Source: Pyrinomonas methylaliphatogenes (lineage in GTDB: Bacteria > Acidobacteriota > Blastocatellia > Pyrinomonadales > Pyrinomonadaceae). Taken from it: DNA of 64,000 bases. The number at the start of each line of letters is the position of its first letter. The first letter of the stretch is position 1. Under the pieces are notes generated by a model, which had not been told where the DNA came from, made no database searches, and saw only the letters and a list, made by a program, of their open reading frames with translations. The DNA is taken from assembly GCF_000820845.2 (NCBI RefSeq), contig NZ_CBXV010000007.1, positions 186,082 to 250,081 on the forward strand. The letters run 5' to 3'. Positions 56,578-64,000 of this stretch are shown here, one piece after another. A program made the translations under genes and the position numbers.

Positions 56578-57228
56578 TCAACGCCGCTTCGCCTTCTGTT
56601 CAGCTTCGGCGATGAGTTCGCCGAAGCGCTGGCGGGCGCTGGCGATATCCGCTCGGCGCAGGGTTTGGAGTATGTTCGAATCGACGAGGCGGTACCACAA
56701 TTCAGTGCGCGCTGTCAGATCGGGGACGCGCCGGGCGATCTCTTCGCGCATCTCGCCGGCGAGTTCGAGAAAAGCGGCGTATTCTGGGCCGACCTCGGCG
56801 GCTATCCGATCGCGCAAACGTACCGCGAGCGCCGGAGCCTTGCCAGAAGTCGAGATCGCGACGATGAGATCGCCTTGCCGATGAACGGCTCCGGCGATGA
56901 AACTGCAATGTGGCACATCGTCCACGGCGTTCAAGAAGATGTGCCGCTCTTCGGCCTCTTCCCAGATGGCGTGATTGATCGTGCGCTCTTCGCAGCAAAT
57001 CGCCAACCAGGCGCCCTCGAGATCGCCGCGCTGATAGTTCCGGCGGATGGCTTCGATCTTCCCTTCCGCCGCTAAACCTTCGAGTCTCGGAGTGAGCGCT
57101 TTCCCGATGACCGTGACTCGAGCGCCGGCCTCAAGCAACGCCCGAACCTTCGCTTCAGCTATCTCGTTGCCGCCGATGACGACGCAACGTCGATCGCGCA
57201 AATTGAGGAAGACTGGATAATAGCTCAT
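56578..57228 (-). CDS. precorrin-2 dehydrogenase/ferrochelatase (Met8/CysG N-terminal type)
   Basis: This 216-residue enzyme oxidises precorrin-2 with NAD and may insert iron to give siroheme. The nucleotide motif is CVVIGGNEIAEAKVRALLEAGARV (given in part as VVIGGNEIAEAKVRALLEAG), and ISTSGKAPALAVRLRDRI and DVPHCSFI are typical of the CysG N-terminal domain. There is no C-terminal methyltransferase domain, so SUMT must be elsewhere. Last gene of the minus-strand sulfur run; its product is the cofactor of the sulfite reductase two genes up. Confidence 0.93.
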   Translation of the reverse strand: MSYYPVFLNLRDRRCVVIGGNEIAEAKVRALLEAGARVTVIGKALTPRLEGLAAEGKIEAIRRNYQRGDLEGAWLAICCEERTINHAIWEEAEERHIFLNAVDDVPHCSFIAGAVHRQGDLIVAISTSGKAPALAVRLRDRIAAEVGPEYAAFLELAGEMREEIARRVPDLTARTELWYRLVDSNILQTLRRADIASARQRFGELIAEAEQKAKRR

Positions 57229-57302
57229 CTCGAACGGGGAGATTTTAATCGCGATCCGCGTAAGTTCAAACTGAAAGGGATCGCTCTCAGGCGAAATCGA
57301 TG

Positions 57303-57770
57303 TTAACCTGCGCTCAGGCTTTCGATTTGCACGCCATCGGCTCGTATCGCCAAAGTGATCGCTACGCCCTCGCTGCTGAGATGGAGCGTGAAGTGGCCCA
57401 GCGTGCGCATCTCCACGCGCACGCTGTCCAATCGACGCCCGATCAATGCTTGAAGGGCGCGGTTGACCGCTGCGATCTGCTCGCGAAGCTCGCGCCCGCG
57501 CGGAGTGTGGAGTAGTAGTCGCGTCCAGAGCCTCTCGCCCTCTGCCCCGGAGCGTTGTCGCGCGCGCCCGGTCTGCAACACGAGCACGGCGAGACCTTCT
57601 AAAACGTCGATCAATTCTGCCGGAATGGCCCCTTCGCGGGCTGCTTCGGCTAATAAAAGGGCGCGCGATCTTCGCACGCCCGATAAAGCTTCAGCTAAAG
57701 CCGAGGCCTCTTCGGCTATCGATGTGGCCTCCTCTTCGGTGAGCTTTAAGCCTTCGATCTCCTCAGTCAA
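57303..57770 (-). CDS. unknown protein in the sulfur/siroheme run
   Basis: About 155 residues if the TTG at 57770 is used, 17 nt after the APS reductase stop; the frame runs open further upstream into that gene. I do not recognise it. A helical N-terminal part (LTEEEATSIAEEASALAEAL) that may form a coiled coil is followed by a Leu/Arg-rich middle (LEGLAVLVLQTGRARQRSGA) and a beta-like C-terminus (HLSSEGVAITLAIRADGVQ). No signal, membrane segment or metal motif is seen. Its position between APS reductase and the siroheme gene suggests a part in the same pathway, which is inference. Confidence 0.5.
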   Translation of the reverse strand: MTEEIEGLKLTEEEATSIAEEASALAEALSGVRRSRALLLAEAAREGAIPAELIDVLEGLAVLVLQTGRARQRSGAEGERLWTRLLLHTPRGRELREQIAAVNRALQALIGRRLDSVRVEMRTLGHFTLHLSSEGVAITLAIRADGVQIESLSAG

Positions 57771-57787
57771 CGCCTTAATCCTAGCGG

Positions 57788-58594
57788 TCAGTTGCTTACT
57801 TGATGCTTCTCTGTCGCACCGTGTCCGAGTATGGCGTGCGCTTCGTGTTCGAAGCCGCCGGTCTCGATCGGGCAGTGAATGCCGCACTCTTTCGGCGCGC
57901 CCTGCTCCCACCACCATCGACCCGCGCGATCATCTTCCCCGGGTTGAATCGGGCGCGTGCAAGGATCGCAGCCGATGCTCGTGTAACCCTGGGCGTAAAG
58001 CGGATGCGTGGGGACGTCGTTATCCTCCAGATAGCCCCACACTTCCTCTTTGGTCCAATCGGCCAGCGGATTGACTTTCACGATGCCGTCGTGATCGTGG
58101 TCCAGTTCGACCTTGCGGATGTTGGCGCGCGAAGCCCATTGCTCGCGGCGTAGGCCGGTGATCCAAGCATCCAAACCTTCGAGCGCGCGCACGAGGGGGC
58201 GCACCTTGCGTACTTGACAGCACTGGAGTCGAAGCGGCACGGAACGATAGAAGAGGTTCACGCCGTGCTGTCGAACTAAAGCCTCCACTTCGTGGCGGTC
58301 CGGAAAGATGATCTCGAAGTTGATTTGCGGGTAGTGCTCTCGCACTTGATCCATGAAGGCGTAGGTCGCCTGTGGCAAGCGTCCGGTGTCAACTGTGATG
58401 ACGCGGACATCCGGGCGAAGGCGCGCCGCCATGTCGAGGATCGCCATGCCCTCAGCTTGTAAGGCGGTGACGACCGCCACGCGATCGCCGAAAGTCTCCA
58501 GCGCCCAAGCGATCACCTCTTGAGGATCGTGGTCGTCTAATTCCATGGCGATCTCGCCGATCTCCAAATCATCGAACGTCACGCGATGTGTCAT
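57788..58594 (-). CDS. cysH: adenylylsulfate (APS) reductase
   Basis: This 268-residue enzyme reduces APS to sulfite with thioredoxin. It has the four [4Fe-4S] Cys that separate APS reductases from PAPS reductases: QCCQVRK (C125/C126) and CDPCTRP (C209/C212). The catalytic Cys is in KECGIHC (C237). The PP-loop-like ITVDTGRLP and the WASRANIRKVELD region fit. GGAGG precedes the ATG. Lies 19 bp after the sulfite reductase gene. Confidence 0.95.
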   Translation of the reverse strand: MTHRVTFDDLEIGEIAMELDDHDPQEVIAWALETFGDRVAVVTALQAEGMAILDMAARLRPDVRVITVDTGRLPQATYAFMDQVREHYPQINFEIIFPDRHEVEALVRQHGVNLFYRSVPLRLQCCQVRKVRPLVRALEGLDAWITGLRREQWASRANIRKVELDHDHDGIVKVNPLADWTKEEVWGYLEDNDVPTHPLYAQGYTSIGCDPCTRPIQPGEDDRAGRWWWEQGAPKECGIHCPIETGGFEHEAHAILGHGATEKHQVSN

Positions 58595-58613
58595 CGAATC
58601 CTCCCTACGAAAT

Positions 58614-60548
58614 TCATCCGCCCGATAACGCCGGAAGGATGATCAACTCTTGACCCGCTGCCAAAGGCGCATCGAGTTCGCCCAGGCCGCGCACGTCCTC
58701 TTCGCCGATGAAGAGATTGATCGATGGAAGCAGCGTCCCGTCGGGGGCGACGATCTGGTCCACCAGACGCGGATAACGCTGGCGCAAGGCTTCCAAAGCT
58801 TCGCGCACCGTTCGCGCTTCGACTTCGATGCGATCGGCGCCTTCGGAAAATTGCAGCAGCATTCCGGGAACGCAGACGACCGGACGCTGCGCTCGCTCCT
58901 CAACGGCGTAACTCATCTCGCCGAGCGCGATCGCGCGCAATTCATCATCCGTATGCGCGTCGGCGAAGGCGCGGAAATCGAAATCTTCCCCGCGTTTCGC
59001 TCGAAGCGTGAGCCACGCGCCGACGAGCCGGCAAATGACCTCGGTGATTTGATCTTCGGGCAGGCGGCGCAACAGCGGCTTGCCGATCGCCGTCTTCGTC
59101 CCTAAGCCGCCGCGCAAACAGACGTCATAAGCTTCGACGCGCACGCCTTTGACCGGATGCGTGGTCGTCGTCCCCTGCAATCCAATGTCGCCGACCCAGT
59201 GATGAGCACAGGCGTGCGGGCAGCCATCCATGAAGATCCGCAGGTCTTGTACGGCGTCTCCAAATCTCAGTTCGAGCTCAGCGAGGATCTCCTTGAGTTT
59301 GCCCTTCGTCTCGGCCACCGAATAGTTGCAGAAGCGGTGATCGGTACATGCGATCGAGCGCCCATATACTTTGTTGAGCTGCGGTTCGAACTCGATCCGT
59401 GCTAACTCCCGCGCCAGATGCGCCAATCGTTCTTCTGGAACTCCGGTCACGATGAGGTTCTGCATCCGCGTGAAGCGCACATCGCCGGCGAATTCGCCGA
59501 CCAGTTCGCCAAGGGCGATCAATTGATCGCCACGCACCCAACCCATCGGGACCGGAACGCCAACGTAATAAAAACCTTCCTGCTTCTGCGGATGTATGCC
59601 GAGATGATCCGTATCGGCGGAAGGCGACGGAGCCTGTCCATCTTCGAGCCTTCTTCCGAGCCTCTCTTCGACCATCGCGCGCACGCCCTCAGGCCCGTAA
59701 TCGTCGACCAAGAACTTGATGCGTGCCTTGGCGCGGCTCACGCGATAGCGCAAATTGCTCTGCCACGTGTCGGTGATGGCGCGGAGGACCTCCACGGCCT
59801 CTTCCGGAGCGATGAAGACGCCCAAATCGCGCGAAATGCGCGGCGTCGAAGATAGTCCCCCGCCAACGCGCACAGCAAAACCGGGACGCCCATCCTTGAT
59901 CGTGCCGACGAGCGCCACGTCATGGATCTCCGGCGCGTTGCACTGGGCTGGACAAGCGCTGATCGTGTACTTGTGTTTGCGCGGCAAGTTCGAGTAGTCG
60001 CGATTGCCGTAGAAGAACCGGACCACTTCGGCAATCACCGGTCGCACATCGAATAGCTCATCGCGATCGACGCCGGCGACCGGACAACTCGTCACGTTGC
60101 GTACGGTATCGCCTTCGCCTCCCACCGTGGTGAGTCCTGCCGCTTGAATCGCGTCGAGCACTTGGGGCAACTCTTCGAGCCTCACCCAGTGAAACTGTAT
60201 GCCTTGACGGGTGGTCAACTCGCCGTAGTTCTTGCCGTATCGCCGCGAAAGCTCCCCAACGGCGATCAACTGCTGTGGGGTGATGCGCCCGCCGGGAACT
60301 TTGATGCGAACCATGAAGGTCCCGACCTTCGGCTTATCGTGGGTCAAGCCCCACCAGTTGAGCCGAACGATATCCTCTTCAGGAATCGCCTCGTAACCGC
60401 GAGCGATCATCTCGGGAAGTTCCTTGACGATATCGAGCGGGAACTTCTCCTGCTTCATGCGCTCGATCGAATTGCGCTTGAGCACAAGATCCCAAGTCGG
60501 CTCAACCGCTCTGCTCGTTCCACCGATTGCCGTCTGTTTCGCTATCAT
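58614..60548 (-). CDS. siroheme sulfite (nitrite) reductase fused to a MoaD-like domain
   Basis: This 644-residue protein has the two-repeat architecture of ferredoxin-type sulfite/nitrite reductases (about 55-550). The [4Fe-4S]-siroheme Cys are C401 and C407 (CTDHRFC) and C443 and C447 (CPHAC). TTRQGIQFHWVRL and CPAQCNAPEIHD are further family strings. Beyond ~555 there is an extra ~89 residues with beta-grasp features: VVCVPGMLLQFSEGADRIEV, VREALEALRQRYPRL, LLPSINLFIGEEDV and AGQELIILPALSGG at the very end. This looks like a MoaD/ThiS-type sulfur carrier with its terminal GG. Being next to APS reductase favours sulfite over nitrite as substrate. Divergent from hemD. Confidence 0.9.
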   Translation of the reverse strand: MIAKQTAIGGTSRAVEPTWDLVLKRNSIERMKQEKFPLDIVKELPEMIARGYEAIPEEDIVRLNWWGLTHDKPKVGTFMVRIKVPGGRITPQQLIAVGELSRRYGKNYGELTTRQGIQFHWVRLEELPQVLDAIQAAGLTTVGGEGDTVRNVTSCPVAGVDRDELFDVRPVIAEVVRFFYGNRDYSNLPRKHKYTISACPAQCNAPEIHDVALVGTIKDGRPGFAVRVGGGLSSTPRISRDLGVFIAPEEAVEVLRAITDTWQSNLRYRVSRAKARIKFLVDDYGPEGVRAMVEERLGRRLEDGQAPSPSADTDHLGIHPQKQEGFYYVGVPVPMGWVRGDQLIALGELVGEFAGDVRFTRMQNLIVTGVPEERLAHLARELARIEFEPQLNKVYGRSIACTDHRFCNYSVAETKGKLKEILAELELRFGDAVQDLRIFMDGCPHACAHHWVGDIGLQGTTTTHPVKGVRVEAYDVCLRGGLGTKTAIGKPLLRRLPEDQITEVICRLVGAWLTLRAKRGEDFDFRAFADAHTDDELRAIALGEMSYAVEERAQRPVVCVPGMLLQFSEGADRIEVEARTVREALEALRQRYPRLVDQIVAPDGTLLPSINLFIGEEDVRGLGELDAPLAAGQELIILPALSGG

Positions 60549-60596
60549 CTCAACTCATCAGGCGGGCGTCCCGCCGAAATCTCCCGCCAAAAGCCC

Positions 60597-60644
60597 TTGT
60601 CAATATAGCGGAGGGAATGTAAATTATATTGCCAAAGTTGTCAA
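60597..60644. promoter_or_regulatory. overlapping divergent promoters of sulfite reductase and hemD
   Basis: Minus strand: TTGACA (60644-60639) and TACATT (60621-60616), 17 bp apart, toward the sulfite reductase. Plus strand: TTGTCA (60597-60602) and TAAATT (60620-60625), 17 bp apart, toward hemD. The -10 elements overlap, so the two promoters compete. CAATATA (60601-60607) and TATATTG (60625-60631) form an inverted repeat between them that could be an operator. Confidence 0.6.
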
Positions 60645-60672
60645 GGCCCGTGAGGCGTTAGGATCGAGGCTC

Positions 60673-61539
60673 ATGTTCGCGGATACGCTTTTCGTCGGTT
60701 TCGATGGACTTCGCGTCGTCTCTTTCGAAAGTCGCCGCCGTGATGAGATGGCGCGGCTCATCCGCAATTACGGCGGCGAACCTCTGGTCGCGCCGTCCAT
60801 GCGCGAGGTGCCGTTGGACGGTAACGTGGAGGCCGAGCGGTTCGCGTGTGCGCTTCTCGCCGGCGATTTGGACATGGTCATCTTTCTGACGGGAGTCGGA
60901 GCGCGCTCTCTCTGGCGCACGATCACAGTTCGCCACTCGCCCGCGCGATTGACCGAAGCTTTGTCGCGGATAATCATCGCCGCCCGTGGCCCGAAACCGG
61001 CGGCGGCGCTCAGGGAGTTGGGCATACGGGTTGATGTGACGACCGGAGAGCCGCATACGTGGCGCGAGTTGCTCGCCGAGTTCGACGCGCGTCAACTTCT
61101 GCGCGAAGGATTGCGTGTCGCCATTCAAGAGTATGGCGTATCGAATGAGGAGCTAGTGCGGGAATTGGAACGGCGCGGCGCGCTCGTGCGGCGCATTCCG
61201 GTCTATCAGTGGGCTTTCCCGGAAGATATAGCTCCGCTTCGGCAAGCGGTCGAAGCGATCATCGAGGGCAGAGTTGATGTCGCGCTCTTTACATCTTCCG
61301 CGCAGGTTGCGCATCTTCTGCGGTTCGCTGCCGAGCTCGGGGTGGAGGAAAGATTGCGCGCAGCTTTCGGGCGCATCGCGGTCGCTTCGATCGGACCGGT
61401 CACCAGCGAGGCACTGCGCGAATGCGGGCTGCCGAGCGATATGGAGCCATCGCGCTCAAAGATGGGCGTTCTCGTCAGAGAGGCTGCCGAGCGCAGCCAC
61501 GATCTCTTGAAAGAGAAGCGAGCTATTGATCGTCAATAA
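60673..61539 (+). CDS. hemD: uroporphyrinogen-III synthase
   Basis: This 288-residue protein is read from the ATG at 60673, preceded by GAGG. It makes uroporphyrinogen III, the branch point of heme, siroheme and B12. The HemD fold shows in LRVVSFESRRRDEMARLIRN, YGGEPLVAPSMREVPL and the later VALFTSSAQVAHLLR and AVASIGPVTSEALRECGL. Divergent from the sulfite reductase, which uses siroheme made from its product, so the pairing makes sense. Ends 34 bp from the convergent porin gene. Confidence 0.92.
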   Translation: MFADTLFVGFDGLRVVSFESRRRDEMARLIRNYGGEPLVAPSMREVPLDGNVEAERFACALLAGDLDMVIFLTGVGARSLWRTITVRHSPARLTEALSRIIIAARGPKPAAALRELGIRVDVTTGEPHTWRELLAEFDARQLLREGLRVAIQEYGVSNEELVRELERRGALVRRIPVYQWAFPEDIAPLRQAVEAIIEGRVDVALFTSSAQVAHLLRFAAELGVEERLRAAFGRIAVASIGPVTSEALRECGLPSDMEPSRSKMGVLVREAAERSHDLLKEKRAIDRQ

Positions 61540-61573
61540 AGCTCTCGATCCCCCTGAGGTGAAAGCGTCAAAG

Positions 61574-63172
61574 TCACCATGCGCCCTCTTTGCGCCCGAT
61601 CCACCAAAGTAAGCCGAAGGTGACGATGTTTTGTGACCTCTTCAACTCACCGGGCCGCTCTGTCAGGAAGAAGGGCTGATTGGAGAAATCGCGGCGATAT
61701 TCAGCGCGCCACAGGAACCCGTCGGTCAGAGCGTACTCTGCCGTGATGGTATGCTCTTTGAGCGCTTGAGTGATTCCGCTGAACAACCCGCCAAGAGGCG
61801 ATGCCTTCTCTGAAATGTATTCGAATCGACCGGCGAATGCGAGTTTCGGGTTGACTTGATAGCGGATATACCCTGCGCCGCCCCAGAGACTCGCTGGCGG
61901 ACTGTTTTCGAAGACGCGCCCGATGATGTAATCGGCTTGGATGGCGAATATGAGCCGGTTCGACGCTTTGATCGTGTGGTAGGTGTCGAGGATATGGTAG
62001 CGCCCCGTAGGGATCGGGCGGACGATATCGGTCGAAAGTCCGGGTTGGGTCGGTAACGAGGCGAATTCGGGATTGAGAACGGGAGCGCGATCGCGCCCTT
62101 CGCGCCCGACGTAGTAGTTGAATTGCGAGGTCAAGCGCGATGATGGTTTGAGGCTCAATAAGACGGCTTGCGATTTGAAGCCGTTGAAATCTTCGGATTG
62201 TTGGAGACCGTTGACCAGATAGTAGGTCACACTGGCCCGATCGTTGATCGGATAAGAAGCGCGCATCCCGAAGTGATAAGCCGGAAGCGCGGCAAAGAGC
62301 AGCGAGCGCGAATAGTTGAAATTGTCCTTCGTGTAGGTCGTCTCGTATCCGAAGGAGCTGGCCCACTTGCCGAAATCGACCGTCAAGCCGCGCCCGATGT
62401 CAAAAACATAAGTCCCGTAAGCTTGCCAGAGGTTGCGATAGACTTGCGGCCTCATCTCATTGGCCGCGTTACCTTGCAGCGTTTCGGTCGCTTGCCCGAA
62501 TTGCAAGTCGAGTCGCACGCCGAATCTTCGCCCGCGTTCCACATCGGGCGCACGCTCGATCACGATGGCCGCTTGATTGAGGCTGAAGCTGTTCGATGAC
62601 ACGTCGTAGGAGTGGAGCAGGTTAACGCCACCAGCTGGGCGGTTGAAGTTGTAGCTATAGTAGCCGTCAAACAAAAGGTTGAGCGTCGTCCCGCGGAAGA
62701 ATTCGAGCACCTGGCGATTCTCCTCATCATCCTTCCGCTCGGTCGATGGCGGCGGGGCATCGACATTGGCGGTCGCATTCATCCCTTGCGCAATTTCGGC
62801 GTCAGTGGCGACTGAAGACCGTTGTCCTAATTTGGCTTCGACCTCCGCGAGTCGGCGCTCTAACTCTTCGATCCGTTTCAAAAGGCGGGCTTCGCGCTCG
62901 GTAGATTCCGAGTTTGGCTCATTCGCCTTCTCCTCGGGAGCGGGATGCCGATCGTGGCCCAGTTGGGTTAACGCTTCGACTTTGGCGCTTTGGCTAGTTT
63001 GAGCCTTGGCCATTTCGCTTCCGACGAAGAGGGAAGATAGAGCGAAAGTTAGCGCGATCCACAGCCTCAATCTGCCGATGCATCGGCACGCTCGCCGCGT
63101 CAAGCGATGACCGGGCTTTGGCAAAGAATGGTCCGATTCGGACGCTTCGCTTATGATATGCTCCTCGCGCAT
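61574..63172 (-). CDS. outer-membrane beta-barrel porin, BBP2/OmpL-like
   Basis: This 532-residue protein is read from the ATG at 63172, which has AAGGAG 9 nt upstream; the frame extends a little further. After a signal-like segment (LWIALTFALSSLFVGSEMAKAQ) there is a charged coiled coil (EREARLLKRIEELERRLAEVEAKL, cited in part), a linker, then ~400 residues of alternating beta strands (LNLLFDGYYSYNFNRPAGG, RFGVRLDLQFGQATETLQG, WAYGTYVFDIGR-like QAYGTYVFDIG). The ending LLWWIGRKEGAW is aromatic. The pattern matches the putative beta-barrel porin-2 family. Substrate unknown. Two 11-bp-phased repeat arrays lie upstream, next to a response-regulator gene. Confidence 0.85.
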   Translation of the reverse strand: MREEHIISEASESDHSLPKPGHRLTRRACRCIGRLRLWIALTFALSSLFVGSEMAKAQTSQSAKVEALTQLGHDRHPAPEEKANEPNSESTEREARLLKRIEELERRLAEVEAKLGQRSSVATDAEIAQGMNATANVDAPPPSTERKDDEENRQVLEFFRGTTLNLLFDGYYSYNFNRPAGGVNLLHSYDVSSNSFSLNQAAIVIERAPDVERGRRFGVRLDLQFGQATETLQGNAANEMRPQVYRNLWQAYGTYVFDIGRGLTVDFGKWASSFGYETTYTKDNFNYSRSLLFAALPAYHFGMRASYPINDRASVTYYLVNGLQQSEDFNGFKSQAVLLSLKPSSRLTSQFNYYVGREGRDRAPVLNPEFASLPTQPGLSTDIVRPIPTGRYHILDTYHTIKASNRLIFAIQADYIIGRVFENSPPASLWGGAGYIRYQVNPKLAFAGRFEYISEKASPLGGLFSGITQALKEHTITAEYALTDGFLWRAEYRRDFSNQPFFLTERPGELKRSQNIVTFGLLWWIGRKEGAW

Positions 63173-63241
63173 CGGCAAAACTCCTTGAAGGAAGGCTTTC
63201 CAGATTGAAGCGCAATAGTAGGCCAAGGCCTATAAAGATGG

Positions 63242-63268
63242 CGTAAAAGGTCCGTAAAGAATTCGTAA
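63242..63268 (-). promoter_or_regulatory. 11-bp-phased TTACG array upstream of the porin
   Basis: On the minus strand TTACG occurs three times at exactly 11-bp spacing (plus-strand CGTAA at 63242, 63253, 63264). Winged-helix OmpR/PhoB/KdpE regulators bind such one-turn direct repeats. It lies 70-96 bp upstream of the porin start. Confidence 0.6.
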
Positions 63269-63308
63269 GACTCGAACGGTTCATCGTGTCTATCCGCCTT
63301 CTAATTCG

Positions 63309-63335
63309 GGTAAGAGGTCCGTGAAGAGTTCGTCA
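63309..63335 (-). promoter_or_regulatory. second, degenerate 11-bp-phased array
   Basis: GGTAA (63309), CGTGA (63320) and CGTCA (63331) repeat at exactly 11 bp, a weaker version of the array at 63242-63268. The surrounding 25 bp (63315-63339) match 63248-63272 at 22 of 25 positions. Confidence 0.5.
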
Positions 63336-63356
63336 GACTGGTCCTTACCAGATGGG

Positions 63357-64000
63357 TCATTCGCCTTGGGGATTGAAGCGGTAACCGACCCAGTGTTCTG
63401 TCAGAATGTAGCGCGGATTGCTCGGGTCGGGTTCGATCTTCTTGCGCAAGTTTCCGATGAAGACGCGCAGGTATTCGGGCTGTTCGGTATAACTGCCGCC
63501 CCATACGGCGCTGAGCAGTTTCCGGTGGGTGAGCACCTTGCCGGCGTTGCGCATGAAGAAGGTCAGCAGATCGAACTCCTTCGGGGTGAGGCGCACGACG
63601 CGCCCGCACGCGAGGACGGTGCGCGTTTCGAGATCCACGCGAAAATCGCCCGCTTCGAGCACTTTTATGGAGTCGCCGATGGCCGGCATCGCCGCGCGGC
63701 GCAACGCCGCGCGCACGCGCGCCAGAAGCTCGGCGCAGCCGAAAGGTTTGGTGATGTAGTCATCGGCCCCGATATCCAAAGCTTCGACTTTCGCTCTCTC
63801 TTCGCCTTTAACCGAAAGTATGAGGATCGGCACTTGAGAAATGGCGCGCAATCTTCGGCACAGTTCTAAACCGTTGATCCCCGGCATCATCAGATCGGTG
63901 AGCACCAGATCGGGCGTCCACTCTTTGAAGATCTCAAGGGCTGAGAGCCCGTCGGTCGCGGTGCGCACCTCGTAACCGTGCGTCGCCAGGCTCGTTCGCA
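63357..64000 (-). CDS. KdpE-like response regulator, partial
   Basis: About 214 residues are visible; the start is beyond the right edge. The receiver domain has the phosphoacceptor in PDLVLTDLMMPGINGLEL and the conserved Lys in DDYITKPFG. The C-terminal winged helix reads VRLTPKEFDLLTFFMRNAGK, VLTHRKLLSAVWG and RVFIGNLRKKIEPDPSNPRY followed by ILTEHWVGYRF. The ending is KdpE-like. The upstream gene, which is not visible, may be a sensor kinase. The porin gene and the phased repeats downstream are candidate targets. Confidence 0.85.
   Translation of the reverse strand, partial: RTSLATHGYEVRTATDGLSALEIFKEWTPDLVLTDLMMPGINGLELCRRLRAISQVPILILSVKGEERAKVEALDIGADDYITKPFGCAELLARVRAALRRAAMPAIGDSIKVLEAGDFRVDLETRTVLACGRVVRLTPKEFDLLTFFMRNAGKVLTHRKLLSAVWGGSYTEQPEYLRVFIGNLRKKIEPDPSNPRYILTEHWVGYRFNPQGE

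Overview
The window looks like chromosomal DNA of an acidobacterium, probably of the class Blastocatellia (Pyrinomonas-like). This placement is inference, not a database result. It rests on high GC with CGC/GCG-rich coding, an acidobacterial-type VWA protein, TonB receptors with N-terminal carboxypeptidase-like domains, a very large insertion inside the S1 domain of the RNase E/G protein, and an uninterrupted str-S10-spc-alpha ribosomal run. There is no rRNA, CRISPR array, transposase or phage gene. One tRNA gene (Thr, anticodon CGT) is present.

Layout. 1-7.2 kb: the start of a CusF-like/SCO1 lipoprotein, a 78-residue exported peptide with three GEMGTG repeats, a divergent TPR-AAA+-Fis regulator, an alpha/beta hydrolase lacking its catalytic His, and RNase E/G. 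7.8-21.1 kb: tRNA-Thr, an unknown exported protein, trmFO with a VWA protein, an aminotransferase, an OsmC protein, a PhyH dioxygenase, an SDR, a small His/Cys protein with a ZnuD-like TonB receptor, an M61-like peptidase and an SH3-like lipoprotein. 21.1-26.3 kb: a cobalamin riboswitch with its terminator controlling a BtuB-like receptor, followed by a DUF5522 protein, BtuF-like and BtuD-like genes, but no BtuC permease. 26.3-48.0 kb: a strong promoter, then rpsL-rpsG-fusA-tuf, the S10 operon, the spc operon (with secY, adk, map, infA, rpmJ) and the alpha operon (rpsM, rpsK, rpsD, rpoA, rplQ), all on the plus strand. 48.1-56.4 kb: accB-accC, rplU-rpmA-obgE, nadD-rsfS-(bare AAA+ activator)-rlmH, a DksA-type protein, a ComF-type protein and a DinB-family protein. 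56.5-61.5 kb: assimilatory sulfate reduction and siroheme, namely a siroheme synthase domain, an unknown gene, APS reductase, a sulfite reductase fused to a MoaD-like tail, and divergent hemD. 61.6-64 kb: an OmpL-like porin and a KdpE-like response regulator cut by the right edge.

How the parts connect. The 26-48 kb block is one translation and transcription supply unit. The 21-26 kb block is a B12-sensing uptake unit. The 56-61.5 kb block makes sulfide and its siroheme cofactor: hemD supplies uroporphyrinogen III, the Met8-like protein contributes to siroheme, and APS reductase feeds sulfite reductase, whose GG-ending tail could receive the sulfur product.

Most unusual points. (1) The GEMGTG repeat peptide, whose repeats differ at synonymous positions but not in protein, paired divergently with a TPR sensor-regulator whose sigma-54 contact loop is GSFTDA. 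(2) The sulfite reductase-MoaD fusion. (3) Two 11-bp-phased repeat arrays beside the KdpE-like gene. (4) A tuf gene with codon choice unlike all its neighbours. (5) Five intergenic spots carrying short direct duplications 59-71 bp apart.
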